Shown piece by piece: positions 17,988 through 26,739 of a stretch of DNA of 63,529 nt. The translations under genes and the position numbers were made by a program. The stretch's first letter is position 1. Each line of letters starts with the position of its first letter. Origin of the DNA: Deltaproteobacteria bacterium (GTDB taxonomy: Bacteria; Desulfobacterota; RBG-13-43-22); contig JACQYK010000242.1 of assembly GCA_016208255.1 (NCBI GenBank), forward strand, positions 1-63,529, in the 5' to 3' direction. The notes beneath the pieces are model-generated. The model saw nothing but the letters and a program-made list of their open reading frames with translations. It ran no database searches and was not told where the DNA came from.

Positions 17988-18038
17988 TTCAGCGCCCGAC
18001 TGGATTATTTAAGTTGACTTATAGATTCGAAAGGAAAA

Positions 18039-18467
18039 ATGAGGAAAAAACACTTTCATGAGGATTATTTCCGCAAAACGGAAGAAAAAAAGTCAACCGA
18101 ACGGAATTTTGGTATCGTCATGGCTATGGCCTGTGCTCTAATCGGCTTTTTAAGATTTTACCGTAGCGGACAGGGGACCTTATGGTTTATTGCGGCTGTC
18201 CTCTTTGTTTTGTTGGCCTATTTCTATGAAAAGGCACTGAGTCCTCTCAATTTACTATGGCAGCGTCTTGGGCAATTGCTCTTTTATATTACTAATCCCA
18301 TTATTTTGGCTGTCATTTTTATGGTCCTTCTTTTGCCTCTGGGGCTTATCTTTCGCCTGCTGGGTAAAGATCCTCTTCATTTGAAAAAACAGAAGGGTCA
18401 GAAGTCCTATTGGCTCAAACGAAATCCTCCCGGTCCGATACCTCAAACCATGAAAAACCAGTTCTAA
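18039..18467 (+). CDS. SxtJ-like small membrane protein
   Basis: This is a 142-residue membrane protein. Hydrophobic stretches around residues 26-44, 48-66 and 84-108 suggest three to four membrane segments, and the C-terminus is basic and soluble. Size, topology and gene order (membrane protein, ~50-residue DUF5989 protein, carbamoyltransferase) match the SxtJ family found next to NodU/CmcH-type carbamoyltransferases. Its molecular role is not established in the family. It ends 14 bases before the DUF5989 gene, so the three genes are probably one unit. Confidence 0.75.
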   Translation: MRKKHFHEDYFRKTEEKKSTERNFGIVMAMACALIGFLRFYRSGQGTLWFIAAVLFVLLAYFYEKALSPLNLLWQRLGQLLFYITNPIILAVIFMVLLLPLGLIFRLLGKDPLHLKKQKGQKSYWLKRNPPGPIPQTMKNQF

Positions 18468-18481
18468 GGAAATCAAAGCTT

Positions 18482-18634
18482 ATGTGGAAAATCTTTCTTG
18501 AACTATTTTACTTTATTCGCGTCCAGAAGAAATACTGGCTTTTGCCGGTCATCATTGTCATGACTCTATTAGGGGCCTTGCTCGTTTTGGCCAAGGGATC
18601 CGTCATTGCCCCATTTATTTATGCCATTTTTTAA
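18482..18634 (+). CDS. DUF5989-type 50-residue membrane protein
   Basis: This short gene encodes 50 residues beginning MWKIFLELFYFIRVQKKYW, followed by one hydrophobic helix (LLPVIIVMTLLGALLVLA) and a short tail. This is the typical form of DUF5989 proteins that accompany SxtJ and carbamoyltransferases. The ATG at 18482 is preceded by AAGGAAA. It lies 14 bases after the SxtJ-like gene and 11 bases before the carbamoyltransferase. Function is unknown; it may help anchor the carbamoyltransferase at the membrane, which is inference from the conserved neighbourhood. Confidence 0.8.
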   Translation: MWKIFLELFYFIRVQKKYWLLPVIIVMTLLGALLVLAKGSVIAPFIYAIF

Positions 18635-18645
18635 GGCAGTATTAA

Positions 18646-20478
18646 ATGCGAATTCTCGGTATTTCCGCATTTTATCACGATAGTGCTGCCTGCCTTCTTG
18701 AAGATGGACGGATAATCGCAGCCGCTCAAGAAGAACGTTTTACACGAAAAAAGCACGATGCCCGGTTCCCTGAAAACGCGATTCGCTATTGCCTGGAAGC
18801 CGGCAGCACAGACTTGGTGGGTATTGATTATGTCACTTTTTACGAAAAACCATTTCTAAAGTTCGATCGTCTGCTTGAAACTTATATCGCCTTTGCGCCC
18901 CGCGGTTTCCATTCTTTCCGAATGGCCCTGCCCCTATGGCTAAAAGAAAAATTGTATCTTAAATTATTGCTCCGCGATGAGCTGAACAAACTGGGTCCAA
19001 AAACAGATATCGAGAGTCGTCTTCTTTTCGCTGAACATCACCAAAGCCATGCAGCGTCTGCCTTTTTTGCCTCTCCTTTTAAGGAAGCGGCCATTCTCAC
19101 TATGGATGGGGTGGGCGAATGGACGACGACGAGCACGGGCTTTGGCCATGGCAACCACTTAGAAATCCAGAAAGAGATCCATTTCCCTCATTCTCTTGGT
19201 TTACTTTATTCGGCCTTTACCTATTACCTCGGGTTTAAAGTCAATTCCGGTGAATACAAAGTGATGGGTTTGGCACCTTACGGAGAGCCGAAATTTACAG
19301 ATCTTATCACCGATAATCTGATTGATATTAAGGGGGACGGAACATTCCGGCTCAACATGAAATATTTCAATTATTGCACGGGACTGACGATGACCAACGG
19401 CCGGTTTGATAATTTATTTAATGAAAAACCACGCCAACCCGATCAGGAGTTGACCCAAAAACACATGAATATTGCAGCCTCCATCCAGCAGGTAACCGAA
19501 ATGGTCATGGTCCATCTGACACGTTCGCTGCAGAAGGAAACCGGTGCTCGCAACCTCTGTTTGGCTGGAGGCGTTGCCTTGAATTGCGTCGGAAACAGCA
19601 AGATTTCAAGGGATGGACAATTTAAACGCCTTTGGATTCAGCCTGCAGCAGGGGATGCCGGCGGGGCAGTCGGAGCCGCGCTTGCAACTTACTATCAATA
19701 TGCCGATAAGCCGCGTCAGGAAACCGGATCTGACGCCATGTCGGGTAGCTACTTAGGCCCCGCCTATAACCAAGAAGAAATAGAAAAACGTTTAACGGCC
19801 GCCGGCGCCCGGTTCGAATGTTATGACGATGACAGACTCATCGCCATTATTGTCATGGCCTTGCTGAGTGAAAAAGTCGTCGGCTGGTTTCAGGGTCGCA
19901 TGGAGTTCGGTCCCCGTGCCTTGGGAGCACGATCAATCCTTGCGGACCCGCGAAATCCCTCAATGCAAAAGAACCTCAACCTTCGTATTAAATATCGTGA
20001 AAGTTTTCGACCCTTCGCGCCGGCAGTATTACAAGAAGACTCAGCCCAGTGGTTCACCCTGGAGGATGAAAGCCCTTATATGCTTATGGTCGCAGATGTT
20101 GTCCCAGAAAAGCGTCGAGAGATCCAAGTGGATGAAAAGGCGTTTTTAGGAATTGACAAGCTCAAGGTAGCCCGGTCCGAGATACCGGCGGTAACCCATG
20201 TCGATTATTCGGCACGTGTCCAGACCGTTCATCGCCAGACCAACCCCCAATTCCATAAGCTTTTGACGGCATTTAAAGAAAAAACAGGCTGTCCAGTACT
20301 CATTAATACAAGTTTTAACGTTCGTGGTGAGCCTATCGTCTGCACTCCCGAAGATGCTTTTCGCTGTTTTATGGGCACAGGGATAGAAGTGCTGGCCATA
20401 GGAAATTGTGTATTGCACAAAGAGCAGCAGAATAATAGCTTGCGTTTAAGTTATAGCGAGGCCTTCGATCCCGATTAA
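18646..20478 (+). CDS. Carbamoyltransferase (NodU/CmcH/TobZ family)
   Basis: This 610-residue enzyme transfers a carbamoyl group from carbamoyl phosphate, through a carbamoyl-adenylate, to a hydroxyl group of a sugar or natural product. The N-terminal Kae1-like domain shows SAFYHDSAACLLEDGRI, HHQSHAASAFFASPF, GEYKVMGLAPYGEP and LAGGVALNCVGN. The C-terminal YrdC-like carbamoylation domain shows GRMEFGPRALGARSILADPR, YRESFRPFAPAVL and NTSFNVRGEPIVCTP. Length is normal. It closes the SxtJ-DUF5989-carbamoyltransferase unit and precedes the ABC exporter, so O-carbamoylation of the exported glycan is the likely job. Confidence 0.93.
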   Translation: MRILGISAFYHDSAACLLEDGRIIAAAQEERFTRKKHDARFPENAIRYCLEAGSTDLVGIDYVTFYEKPFLKFDRLLETYIAFAPRGFHSFRMALPLWLKEKLYLKLLLRDELNKLGPKTDIESRLLFAEHHQSHAASAFFASPFKEAAILTMDGVGEWTTTSTGFGHGNHLEIQKEIHFPHSLGLLYSAFTYYLGFKVNSGEYKVMGLAPYGEPKFTDLITDNLIDIKGDGTFRLNMKYFNYCTGLTMTNGRFDNLFNEKPRQPDQELTQKHMNIAASIQQVTEMVMVHLTRSLQKETGARNLCLAGGVALNCVGNSKISRDGQFKRLWIQPAAGDAGGAVGAALATYYQYADKPRQETGSDAMSGSYLGPAYNQEEIEKRLTAAGARFECYDDDRLIAIIVMALLSEKVVGWFQGRMEFGPRALGARSILADPRNPSMQKNLNLRIKYRESFRPFAPAVLQEDSAQWFTLEDESPYMLMVADVVPEKRREIQVDEKAFLGIDKLKVARSEIPAVTHVDYSARVQTVHRQTNPQFHKLLTAFKEKTGCPVLINTSFNVRGEPIVCTPEDAFRCFMGTGIEVLAIGNCVLHKEQQNNSLRLSYSEAFDPD

Positions 20479-20522
20479 AACTCGGAAAATCTGAATATCG
20501 ATCTGATTAATTTTTTAAAGAG

Positions 20523-21353
20523 ATGCGTAAAATAAATTGGAGCAATATTGACGAGGGACAAAAAGGGCCTTTAGAACCGGTTATCTCTTGTCATGAAATT
20601 TGTGTTGAAATTCCGGTCTACAGCAGTGCCAATCGATCCTTCCGGCACACGATTTTAAAAAAACTGGTAGGAGGGCCGGTGTCGGCTTTGGATGGGGTCG
20701 TGATTGTCAAGGCCCTGGACTCCGTCTCCTTCGATGTTTATCTGGGCGACAGCGTCGGGATTCTGGGCCATAATGGATCGGGGAAAACGACCCTGCTCAA
20801 GGTTTTGGCCGGTATTTATGAGCCCACGGCCGGAACTATTAAAATCCACGGAAAGACGACACCCTACTTCGGGGTGAATGAGGGGATTACTCCGGAAATG
20901 ACCGGTTACGAAGCCATCGTCGTCGGCGCCCTGGTCAGGGGGGTACGGCACAAAGATATCCCGGGTATCATTGAAGAAGTCGAAAATTTTGCCGAGCTCG
21001 GAGATTTTCTGAACCTGCCCATCAGGACCTACTCATCGGGTATGAATGCCCGCCTGATGTTCGCCATTGCCACCTGTATTCCTCCGGAAATCCTTCTGGT
21101 CGATGAAAACATCGGTGCCGGCGATGAGCGCTTTCAGGAAAAAGTCCGGGTCCGGGTCAAAGATTATATTTCAAAAGCCAGCACTTTCTTTCTCGCCAGT
21201 CATAATCCAATCATGATGGGCGAGTGGTGTAAAAAGGGACTGTTACTCCGCCAGGGACGAGTCTTATTTTGGGGAGATATCTCCGAAGCCATCAGACAAT
21301 ACAATCATGGGAGCTATTTACCGGAACCTCATGAAATCGGCTTACAACTATGA
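20523..21353 (+). CDS. Polysaccharide ABC exporter, ATP-binding subunit (Wzt/TagH type, short form)
   Basis: This 276-residue ATPase energises export of a lipid-linked polysaccharide across the inner membrane. It has Walker A GHNGSGKTT (about 82-90), the signature YSSGMNARL and Walker B ILLVDENIGAGD, in the pattern of the Wzt/TagH group. The chain stops shortly after the nucleotide-binding domain, so it lacks the C-terminal carbohydrate-binding domain that long Wzt proteins use to recognise a modified chain end. Its stop overlaps the start of the permease gene (ATGA). Confidence 0.93.
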   Translation: MRKINWSNIDEGQKGPLEPVISCHEICVEIPVYSSANRSFRHTILKKLVGGPVSALDGVVIVKALDSVSFDVYLGDSVGILGHNGSGKTTLLKVLAGIYEPTAGTIKIHGKTTPYFGVNEGITPEMTGYEAIVVGALVRGVRHKDIPGIIEEVENFAELGDFLNLPIRTYSSGMNARLMFAIATCIPPEILLVDENIGAGDERFQEKVRVRVKDYISKASTFFLASHNPIMMGEWCKKGLLLRQGRVLFWGDISEAIRQYNHGSYLPEPHEIGLQL

Positions 21354-22144
21354 ACCGATTTACCTATTGGGATGTTATTCTTGACACAAGAGACGGACTC
21401 AAGCAGTGGCGTATCTGGTCGGCGCTTTCCTGGAATATAATAAAGATGCAGTACCGTCGCACTTTGATTGGCCCCCTGTGGGTCACGTTACAGCATACCA
21501 TTTTTGTTATCGCCCTCGGATACATGTTCGCCACCATTCAAAAAGAAAATTTCTCATTATTTTTTGTCTATTTTGCGACCGGATACACTTTTTGGCTCCT
21601 GATCGCTTCCTTTGTAACCGAGGCCGGAAATACTTTTATGGGAATTAACGGCTTACCCAATATGACCCGGGCTGCTTTAAGCAATCATATTTACCTTCAA
21701 TTTACTTCGCAAATGCTGCTCTTCGCCCATAGAGTAATTCCTTTAATTGTTATTTTTTTTGTTTTTAACCGATCGTTGTCGATTAATCTTCCCTTATTCC
21801 TTTGTGGTTTTTGCCTGCTTTTAGTGTTTGGCTTCTGGATCTCTACCCTTTTGGGTTGCCTGTCGCTTCGATTTCAAGACCTTATGCCGGCGGTTACTTC
21901 CTTAATGCAAATTATGTTTTTTGTGACCCCGGTTATGTACCAAAAATCAATGATTCCGGGGGGGGAGCATCTGTCAAATTTCAACCCGTTTTACCATATT
22001 TTAGTGGTGGTCAGGGGAAATCTCGTCCAAGAGAATGTGACCCTTTACAACTGGCTGGCGTTGGTGCTTATCAATATTATTGGTATAGCTGTTACGCTTT
22101 GGGTTTTACGAAGATCGCGCCCAAAACTTGCCTATTGGGCCTGA
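21350..22144 (+). CDS. Polysaccharide ABC exporter, permease subunit (Wzm/TagG type)
   Basis: This 264-residue ABC-2 type permease has about six membrane helices. It has the amphipathic N-terminus (SWNIIKMQYRRTLIGPLWVT) that is typical of Wzm/TagG proteins and the late segment MFFVTPVMYQKSMIPGG. The ATG overlaps the end of the ATPase gene by four bases, giving coupled translation. With the ATPase it should export the glycan after synthesis on the cytoplasmic side. It is the last gene before a repeat-filled gap of about 600 bases. Confidence 0.93.
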   Translation: MNRFTYWDVILDTRDGLKQWRIWSALSWNIIKMQYRRTLIGPLWVTLQHTIFVIALGYMFATIQKENFSLFFVYFATGYTFWLLIASFVTEAGNTFMGINGLPNMTRAALSNHIYLQFTSQMLLFAHRVIPLIVIFFVFNRSLSINLPLFLCGFCLLLVFGFWISTLLGCLSLRFQDLMPAVTSLMQIMFFVTPVMYQKSMIPGGEHLSNFNPFYHILVVVRGNLVQENVTLYNWLALVLINIIGIAVTLWVLRRSRPKLAYWA

Positions 22145-22166
22145 ATCTCGATATAATATTAACATG

Positions 22167-22569
22167 AGAGGACCGTGGGGTTTTTTTGCGGGGGGGATTG
22201 TCCAAAGGATAATTTATCGCCCAATCCCGGCCAGTCCGGCAAAGTTTGATTCGAGGTAGGGCATACACCCCCGGCTTCCGGTCGATCGGTCGTTCAACTT
22301 TGTTGAACTAAAAGAAGGCATCCATTCGGATGCCGGATCCCGATCTTTGGGGGAGACTCCCGGCGGGAGTCGGACGGGAAGCCTCCTTTTGGATCGGCAA
22401 AGCCGATCGGTCCGTTTCGGGCGCAGGTGAAGGCCTGCTCTGGATGTAGTTAAATAATTTGCCCGGCAAAGGAGCTTCCAGGTTCGGAGTGGACGCCGGC
22501 TTCCCTTGGAAGCCTCTTCATAGGTCGGCAAAGCCGACCGACCCAAAAAAAGAACCCCCACGGTCCTCT
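22167..22569. repeat. 403-bp non-coding element with imperfect terminal inverted repeats and internal hairpins
   Basis: The ends are inverted copies: AGAGGACCGTGGGG at 22167-22180 and its complement CCCCACGGTCCTCT at 22556-22569, followed inward by poly-T and poly-A stretches. The interior is a string of short hairpins, such as GATCGGCAAAGCCGATC near 22391 and GGTCGGCAAAGCCGACC near 22523, plus GACTCCCGGCGGGAGTC. No plausible protein is encoded. With the neighbouring 22610-22742 element it fills the gap between the exporter and the C-methyltransferase. Confidence 0.6.
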
Positions 22570-22609
22570 GTTAGGCAAGCTCATCTATTTCATGTCAAGA
22601 TTATTAGGA

Positions 22610-22742
22610 GATGGACTCGCAAAAAGTCGTCACCCCGGTGAAAACCGGGGTCCAGGAGTTTTATAACCTATTGAAGTCCCTGGATTCCGACTTTCGTCGG
22701 AATGACTCAAATAGGCTTTCGGCGACTTTTTGCGAGTCCATC
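22610..22742. mobile_element. 133-bp element with perfect 20-bp terminal inverted repeats
   Basis: The first 20 bases (22610-22629, beginning GATGGACTCGCAAAAAG) and the last 20 (22723-22742) are perfect reverse complements. Inside are two further hairpins, CCCCGGTGAAAACCGGGG and TTCCGACTTTCGTCGGAA. A related but worn sequence lies at 58380-58530. The layout is that of a MITE-like non-autonomous element. It abuts the start region of the next gene. Confidence 0.65.
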
Positions 22743-22758
22743 TTATGAGACCTTTAAT

Positions 22759-23943
22759 ATGATTAGTATTCAAAATCCATGTCCGGTTTGTAGTAATAAG
22801 AGATTTGCCGAACTGATCGACTTTGGTGAGGTCCCACAATCGGGAATTCTCTTGTTCAGTCCTTCGGAACACTTCCCCATGATCCGCCTGGCTTTCGAAT
22901 ATTGCCTGGCCTGCGCCTTTATCCGTCAGCGGCCTTGGGATCAATCTTCATGGGACTACCGGAAAGTCAACCGCCCGACCCGTGGCCAAATGCCGGTCTA
23001 CGTCAATGAAGTTATTGATTTCTTTAATCAAAGCCAATCAAAAGATTCAGATTTGGTCTTGGAGATCGGGGGCAACGACGGAGCCTTCATGGATCAACTG
23101 GCCATCGCCGGTTTAAAATGCCGCCTGATCATCGAACCTTCCCTGTCCCTGGCTGAAGTGGCTCGAAAGAAAGGTCATCCCGTTGAAAACGTCTATTTTA
23201 ATTTAATCGAAGCTGAAAGACTTCGAAAAAGATACGGACCGGCGAAAGTTGTTTTCTGCCGCCATGTCCTGGAGCACGTGCCTGATCCGGAAGATTTTTT
23301 CAGGGCCTTGCGACTAATGACTGCTGTAGAGGGGATGGTCTTCCTGGAAACCCCGGATGTATACGGGATAACCCAAAGGCTGTTAGGACATGAATTGTGG
23401 GATGAACACCTTTCTTTTTATTCTCTGGACCATCTTTCCCGGCTGACTAAGCGGTTCGGTTTTGATATCTACTGGAAGGCGGTCCGGCCGCACCGAGGCG
23501 GTTTCAATATTTTATTATGGGCCAGGCCAGGGGAGCTCCGGGAAGCGGCGTCCATAAATACCGCCGAAAAAGACCTGGCCCTTTGCCGCAGCTTCAAGGA
23601 ACGCTGGTTAAAATTTAGCCTGAAGATTAGGCAGGATGCCTGTCACTGGAAGCGTCCTGTGGCTTGCCTGGGTGCCTCCCATCCTCAATCCAATTTTGTT
23701 GTTTTCAGCGGGCTTGGAGATCGAATTGACTTTCTGGTAGATGATGATCCGGAAAAATTAAATTCTTTCGTCCCCTTACCCAATTTGACCCCGGTGCTTT
23801 CCACCGAGCAGCTACTTGACGGCCATCCTCTAGGAACTCTTCTTTTAACTGCTTTCGGCTGCCAGGACTGGATCGATAAAGTTCAAAAACCCTTGGTCCG
23901 TCGAGGTGTAAGGCTGATCGATCCTTACCTCTTCCTTGCCTAA
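22759..23943 (+). CDS. Sugar C-methyltransferase with N-terminal zinc-binding domain
   Basis: This protein of about 394 residues has the three-part layout of TylC3/NovU-type C-methyltransferases. A cysteine-rich zinc domain comes first (NPCPVCSNKRF, later CLACAF). The SAM-binding domain follows (LVLEIGGNDGAFM, then CRHVLEHVPDPEDFF and FLETPD). A C-terminal Rossmann-like domain ends it (IDFLVDDDPEKLNSF, LLLTAFGCQDWI). These enzymes methylate a carbon of 4-keto deoxysugars. The frame is open from 22702, but that ATG lies inside the 22610-22742 element, so the ATG at 22759 just before the zinc domain was chosen. Confidence 0.88.
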   Translation: MISIQNPCPVCSNKRFAELIDFGEVPQSGILLFSPSEHFPMIRLAFEYCLACAFIRQRPWDQSSWDYRKVNRPTRGQMPVYVNEVIDFFNQSQSKDSDLVLEIGGNDGAFMDQLAIAGLKCRLIIEPSLSLAEVARKKGHPVENVYFNLIEAERLRKRYGPAKVVFCRHVLEHVPDPEDFFRALRLMTAVEGMVFLETPDVYGITQRLLGHELWDEHLSFYSLDHLSRLTKRFGFDIYWKAVRPHRGGFNILLWARPGELREAASINTAEKDLALCRSFKERWLKFSLKIRQDACHWKRPVACLGASHPQSNFVVFSGLGDRIDFLVDDDPEKLNSFVPLPNLTPVLSTEQLLDGHPLGTLLLTAFGCQDWIDKVQKPLVRRGVRLIDPYLFLA

Positions 23944-24010
23944 GGACTAAGTCAGCTTTATTCCAACACTCCAGTACCCCGTGGTTAATCTTTTGTGACA
24001 TGAGGACCTC

Positions 24011-25150
24011 TTGATCAACTATAACTTTATTTTGCCAGTTTGGGGCCAAAGTTACCTGGAAACTTTCCTTAATATAAGTCTGCCGACGCAACTGGCCCCA
24101 CAAAATATACCACTACTGGCAAGTGATCATGATCTGATTTACCGGATCTATACCCGCCCTCAAGATGTGCCCCGGCTTGAGAACTCATCCGTTATTGCCC
24201 GGCTGGCCAAACAGGTAAAAACAGAAATCATTGGAACCAGAGAGATCAATTTTAACGCTTCCAACCATTACGATCCATTCAGCGCCTGCTATCGTCTGGG
24301 AATGCAAAGGGCGGAACAGGAAAAGGCGGCGGCCCTTTTCTTGACAGCCGATCAGGTCTGGGCCAATGGCGCATTGTCCGGCATAATTAAACGCGGAGAT
24401 GAGGGTTTTCGATCGGTGATGATATCCGGTCCCCGGATCAATCAAGAAACCTTCATACCTGAACTGATAAAGCAGTTTGCCGGCCAGGAAGTCATAACCA
24501 TTTCACCCCGTGAAGCGGTCGCCCTGGCCATGAATCACCTGCACCCCTGGGACCGGTCTTTGTTCTGGGCCGCCGATCACTTAGGCCGGTCGGCTTCTTT
24601 CATGTATTGGCATGTGCCCAATGAAGGCCTTCTGATGAGGTGCTTTCATCTGCATCCGATACTGGTCAATCCTTTAAATGGCTTCCCCCGCCTTCACCGG
24701 ACCATTGACGGGAGCGATTTTGTGAGACGGGCCTGTCCTAATATTAATCATCTTCATGTCATTGAAGACTCCGACGAAGTGATGTATTTCTCCATCGCGC
24801 CGGCCAGTCAGTCGGCGGAGTGGATCGACCGGCCCAAGCAAAATTGGCAGCAGGTCGTCTTCTGGGCCAGGTCTATGGGTCTGACCAAACACAATTTATT
24901 TTATTTACAAAAAAAGATCCGTTTGCACCTGGGGGAAATGTCGACTCACTGGACGGCAACGGAATCTTTATCGGACCGGGTAGTGGATCCGATAACCAAG
25001 TCCCTTGACTATCCGCTCAAACTTTTCTATTTCCGAATCATGACTGATCTGCGTCGGCCCATCGGGCAGTTTTTGCGGAAACATCCCTTTTTGCTAAAGG
25101 TGATTAATTTGATCAGGTCTTTTCGACGAAAAAACCGAGAATGGGTATAA
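24011..25150 (+). CDS. Large protein of unknown family, paralogue of 25141-26733
   Basis: This 379-residue protein starts on TTG behind GAGG. It shares a common pattern with the next gene: a hydrophobic first strand ending in VWG, SLP-QLAP-NIP, a region with LFLTADQV (LIFLSPDFI in the partner), RGDEGFRSVM, PREAVALAMNHLHPWD and FHLHPILVNPL. The alternating strands and an acidic stretch near residue 120 resemble a glycosyltransferase GT-A fold, but no DxD motif is certain. The last 10 bases overlap the start of the paralogue. No function can be assigned; a role in glycan assembly follows from context only. Confidence 0.72.
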   Translation: MINYNFILPVWGQSYLETFLNISLPTQLAPQNIPLLASDHDLIYRIYTRPQDVPRLENSSVIARLAKQVKTEIIGTREINFNASNHYDPFSACYRLGMQRAEQEKAAALFLTADQVWANGALSGIIKRGDEGFRSVMISGPRINQETFIPELIKQFAGQEVITISPREAVALAMNHLHPWDRSLFWAADHLGRSASFMYWHVPNEGLLMRCFHLHPILVNPLNGFPRLHRTIDGSDFVRRACPNINHLHVIEDSDEVMYFSIAPASQSAEWIDRPKQNWQQVVFWARSMGLTKHNLFYLQKKIRLHLGEMSTHWTATESLSDRVVDPITKSLDYPLKLFYFRIMTDLRRPIGQFLRKHPFLLKVINLIRSFRRKNREWV

Positions 25151-26733
25151 AAAACAAGACTCATATCATCATGGCCGTTTGGGGCCGGGATTATCTGGAC
25201 CTGTTTTTAAAGGTCTCTTTGCCCAGCCAATTGTCCCCGGGCAATATTCCCGCCCTTGAACCCAGGGATGGTATTCAATATAACATTTTTACCACCGAAG
25301 AGGATGCGGCCGTTATTCGACACCATCCCGCTTTTAACCGGTTGGCCTCGATGATCAAAACGGAAATAATATTTTTTAACCAAATAGCCGGGGATAATAA
25401 ATTCGCTCCTCTCATGCGCTTGCACAACCAGGCGATCAAAAAGGCCGATCTGGAAAATGCCGCTCTTATCTTCCTTTCTCCTGACTTCATTCTATCTGAC
25501 GGCACTTTAAGCCGGCTCATTCAATTGAAGCAGGAAGGATACCGGGCGGTACTCCTGTTGACTTTACGGTTGAGTCGTGAAACTTTCATCCCCGATCTTC
25601 TGTCCAGCTATCCTCCAGGAGATGACCGGAGTATAACCATAGCACCACGAGAACTTTCAAAAATTGCCCTGAGTCATTTACACCCTATTGAACAAACTTA
25701 CGTTTGGGGAAAAACGTTAAGCAGTTTTCCTATTCACGCCTACTGGCCGGTTGAGGATGAAGGACTTGTCGCCAGGTGTTTCTTCCTTCACCCCATCATG
25801 GTCAACCCCTTAATAAAATTCATTTCCCCGCAAATTACCGTAGATGCGGATTATCTGGATCTTGTCTGCCCGGATATCTCCAAGATATACTTTGTTAGAG
25901 ATTCTGACGAAATGGCCTGTTTTGAAATGACCGGTCAGTCGGTCCAGGATGCTAACGCCAAAGGCCCACCGCTAATGGCTTCGGCCTGGTCCTGCGCCAG
26001 GTGGGCCAACATACATGCCAACCCGGTTTTTACCAGTCCTCTGCACCATTATTGTTTCCAGGTACCTATTCGGATTCACCGGGGTCAATTCTCTCCGAAG
26101 TGGATGAGACAGGAAAAAGTTTCCAGGAGAATTGCCCGGCGGGTTAAATGGTTTCTATTAATATTACGGCGTTCTATGGGAGCAGCGTTCTTTTATTACC
26201 TTTTTTTTCCAGCCAGACCCTTAATAATTAATGAGGGACAAAGCCGACCCGGGCGATTTTTACGTGTGGATTTATCCGGGAGAACTTCCAACCCCGGTTG
26301 GGGAAAGGCGGAACAGAACCAGCAGGGTCAAAAATGGAGATGGGTAGGACAGGCGGGAAAAGCCCAGCTTTTCCTTCCCTTAAAAAAGACTAAATTAGGT
26401 TATCTCCTCAAAACCCATCTGCACACCGCCTTAGGTCGGAGTCTTTACGATCTTAAGGTGGAGGTCAATGGATACCCCTCCCTTGATCCCAGAATTGTCC
26501 GAAAAGGAGAGAAATTTTGGCATTGCTGTTGTCTCCCCAATCAGATGTTAAAAGAAGGCAACCTGGTAGAAATTACTTACCAGGTTGATAATAAAGAAAT
26601 GGGTCCCCAAATCGCTTTAAGCCAGGTGAATTGTAGACCTCTTATTTTTTCCCCAGGCGACCTCTATCGGATCTACCGAAGGCGCTTCGGCCGGTTTTTA
26701 AGAAAATTCATTCCAAAAAAAACTGCAAACTGA
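25141..26733 (+). CDS. Large protein of unknown family with a C-terminal accessory domain
   Basis: Residues 1-350 of this 530-residue protein are paralogous to the preceding gene: IIMAVWGRDYLDLFLK, SLPSQLSPGNIPAL, LIFLSPDFILSDGTL, APRELSKIALSHLHP and FFLHPIMVNPL. From about residue 374 a separate domain begins (DLSGRTSNPGWGKAEQN, GQKWRWVG, LKVEVNG, RIVRKGEKFW). This domain is shared with the radical SAM protein at 4347-6437. The final ~25 residues are basic. The gene overlaps its paralogue by 10 bases and precedes the TylF-type gene by 6, so the run to 28847 is one operon. Function is unknown. Confidence 0.72.
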   Translation: MGIKNKTHIIMAVWGRDYLDLFLKVSLPSQLSPGNIPALEPRDGIQYNIFTTEEDAAVIRHHPAFNRLASMIKTEIIFFNQIAGDNKFAPLMRLHNQAIKKADLENAALIFLSPDFILSDGTLSRLIQLKQEGYRAVLLLTLRLSRETFIPDLLSSYPPGDDRSITIAPRELSKIALSHLHPIEQTYVWGKTLSSFPIHAYWPVEDEGLVARCFFLHPIMVNPLIKFISPQITVDADYLDLVCPDISKIYFVRDSDEMACFEMTGQSVQDANAKGPPLMASAWSCARWANIHANPVFTSPLHHYCFQVPIRIHRGQFSPKWMRQEKVSRRIARRVKWFLLILRRSMGAAFFYYLFFPARPLIINEGQSRPGRFLRVDLSGRTSNPGWGKAEQNQQGQKWRWVGQAGKAQLFLPLKKTKLGYLLKTHLHTALGRSLYDLKVEVNGYPSLDPRIVRKGEKFWHCCCLPNQMLKEGNLVEITYQVDNKEMGPQIALSQVNCRPLIFSPGDLYRIYRRRFGRFLRKFIPKKTAN

Positions 26734-26739
26734 GGGATC

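Noticed and set aside
22214..22561. Minus-strand frame of 115 codons inside the 22167-22569 element
   Set aside because: The frame runs through a chain of palindromes, and its product has no family pattern; the open frame is a by-product of the repeats.
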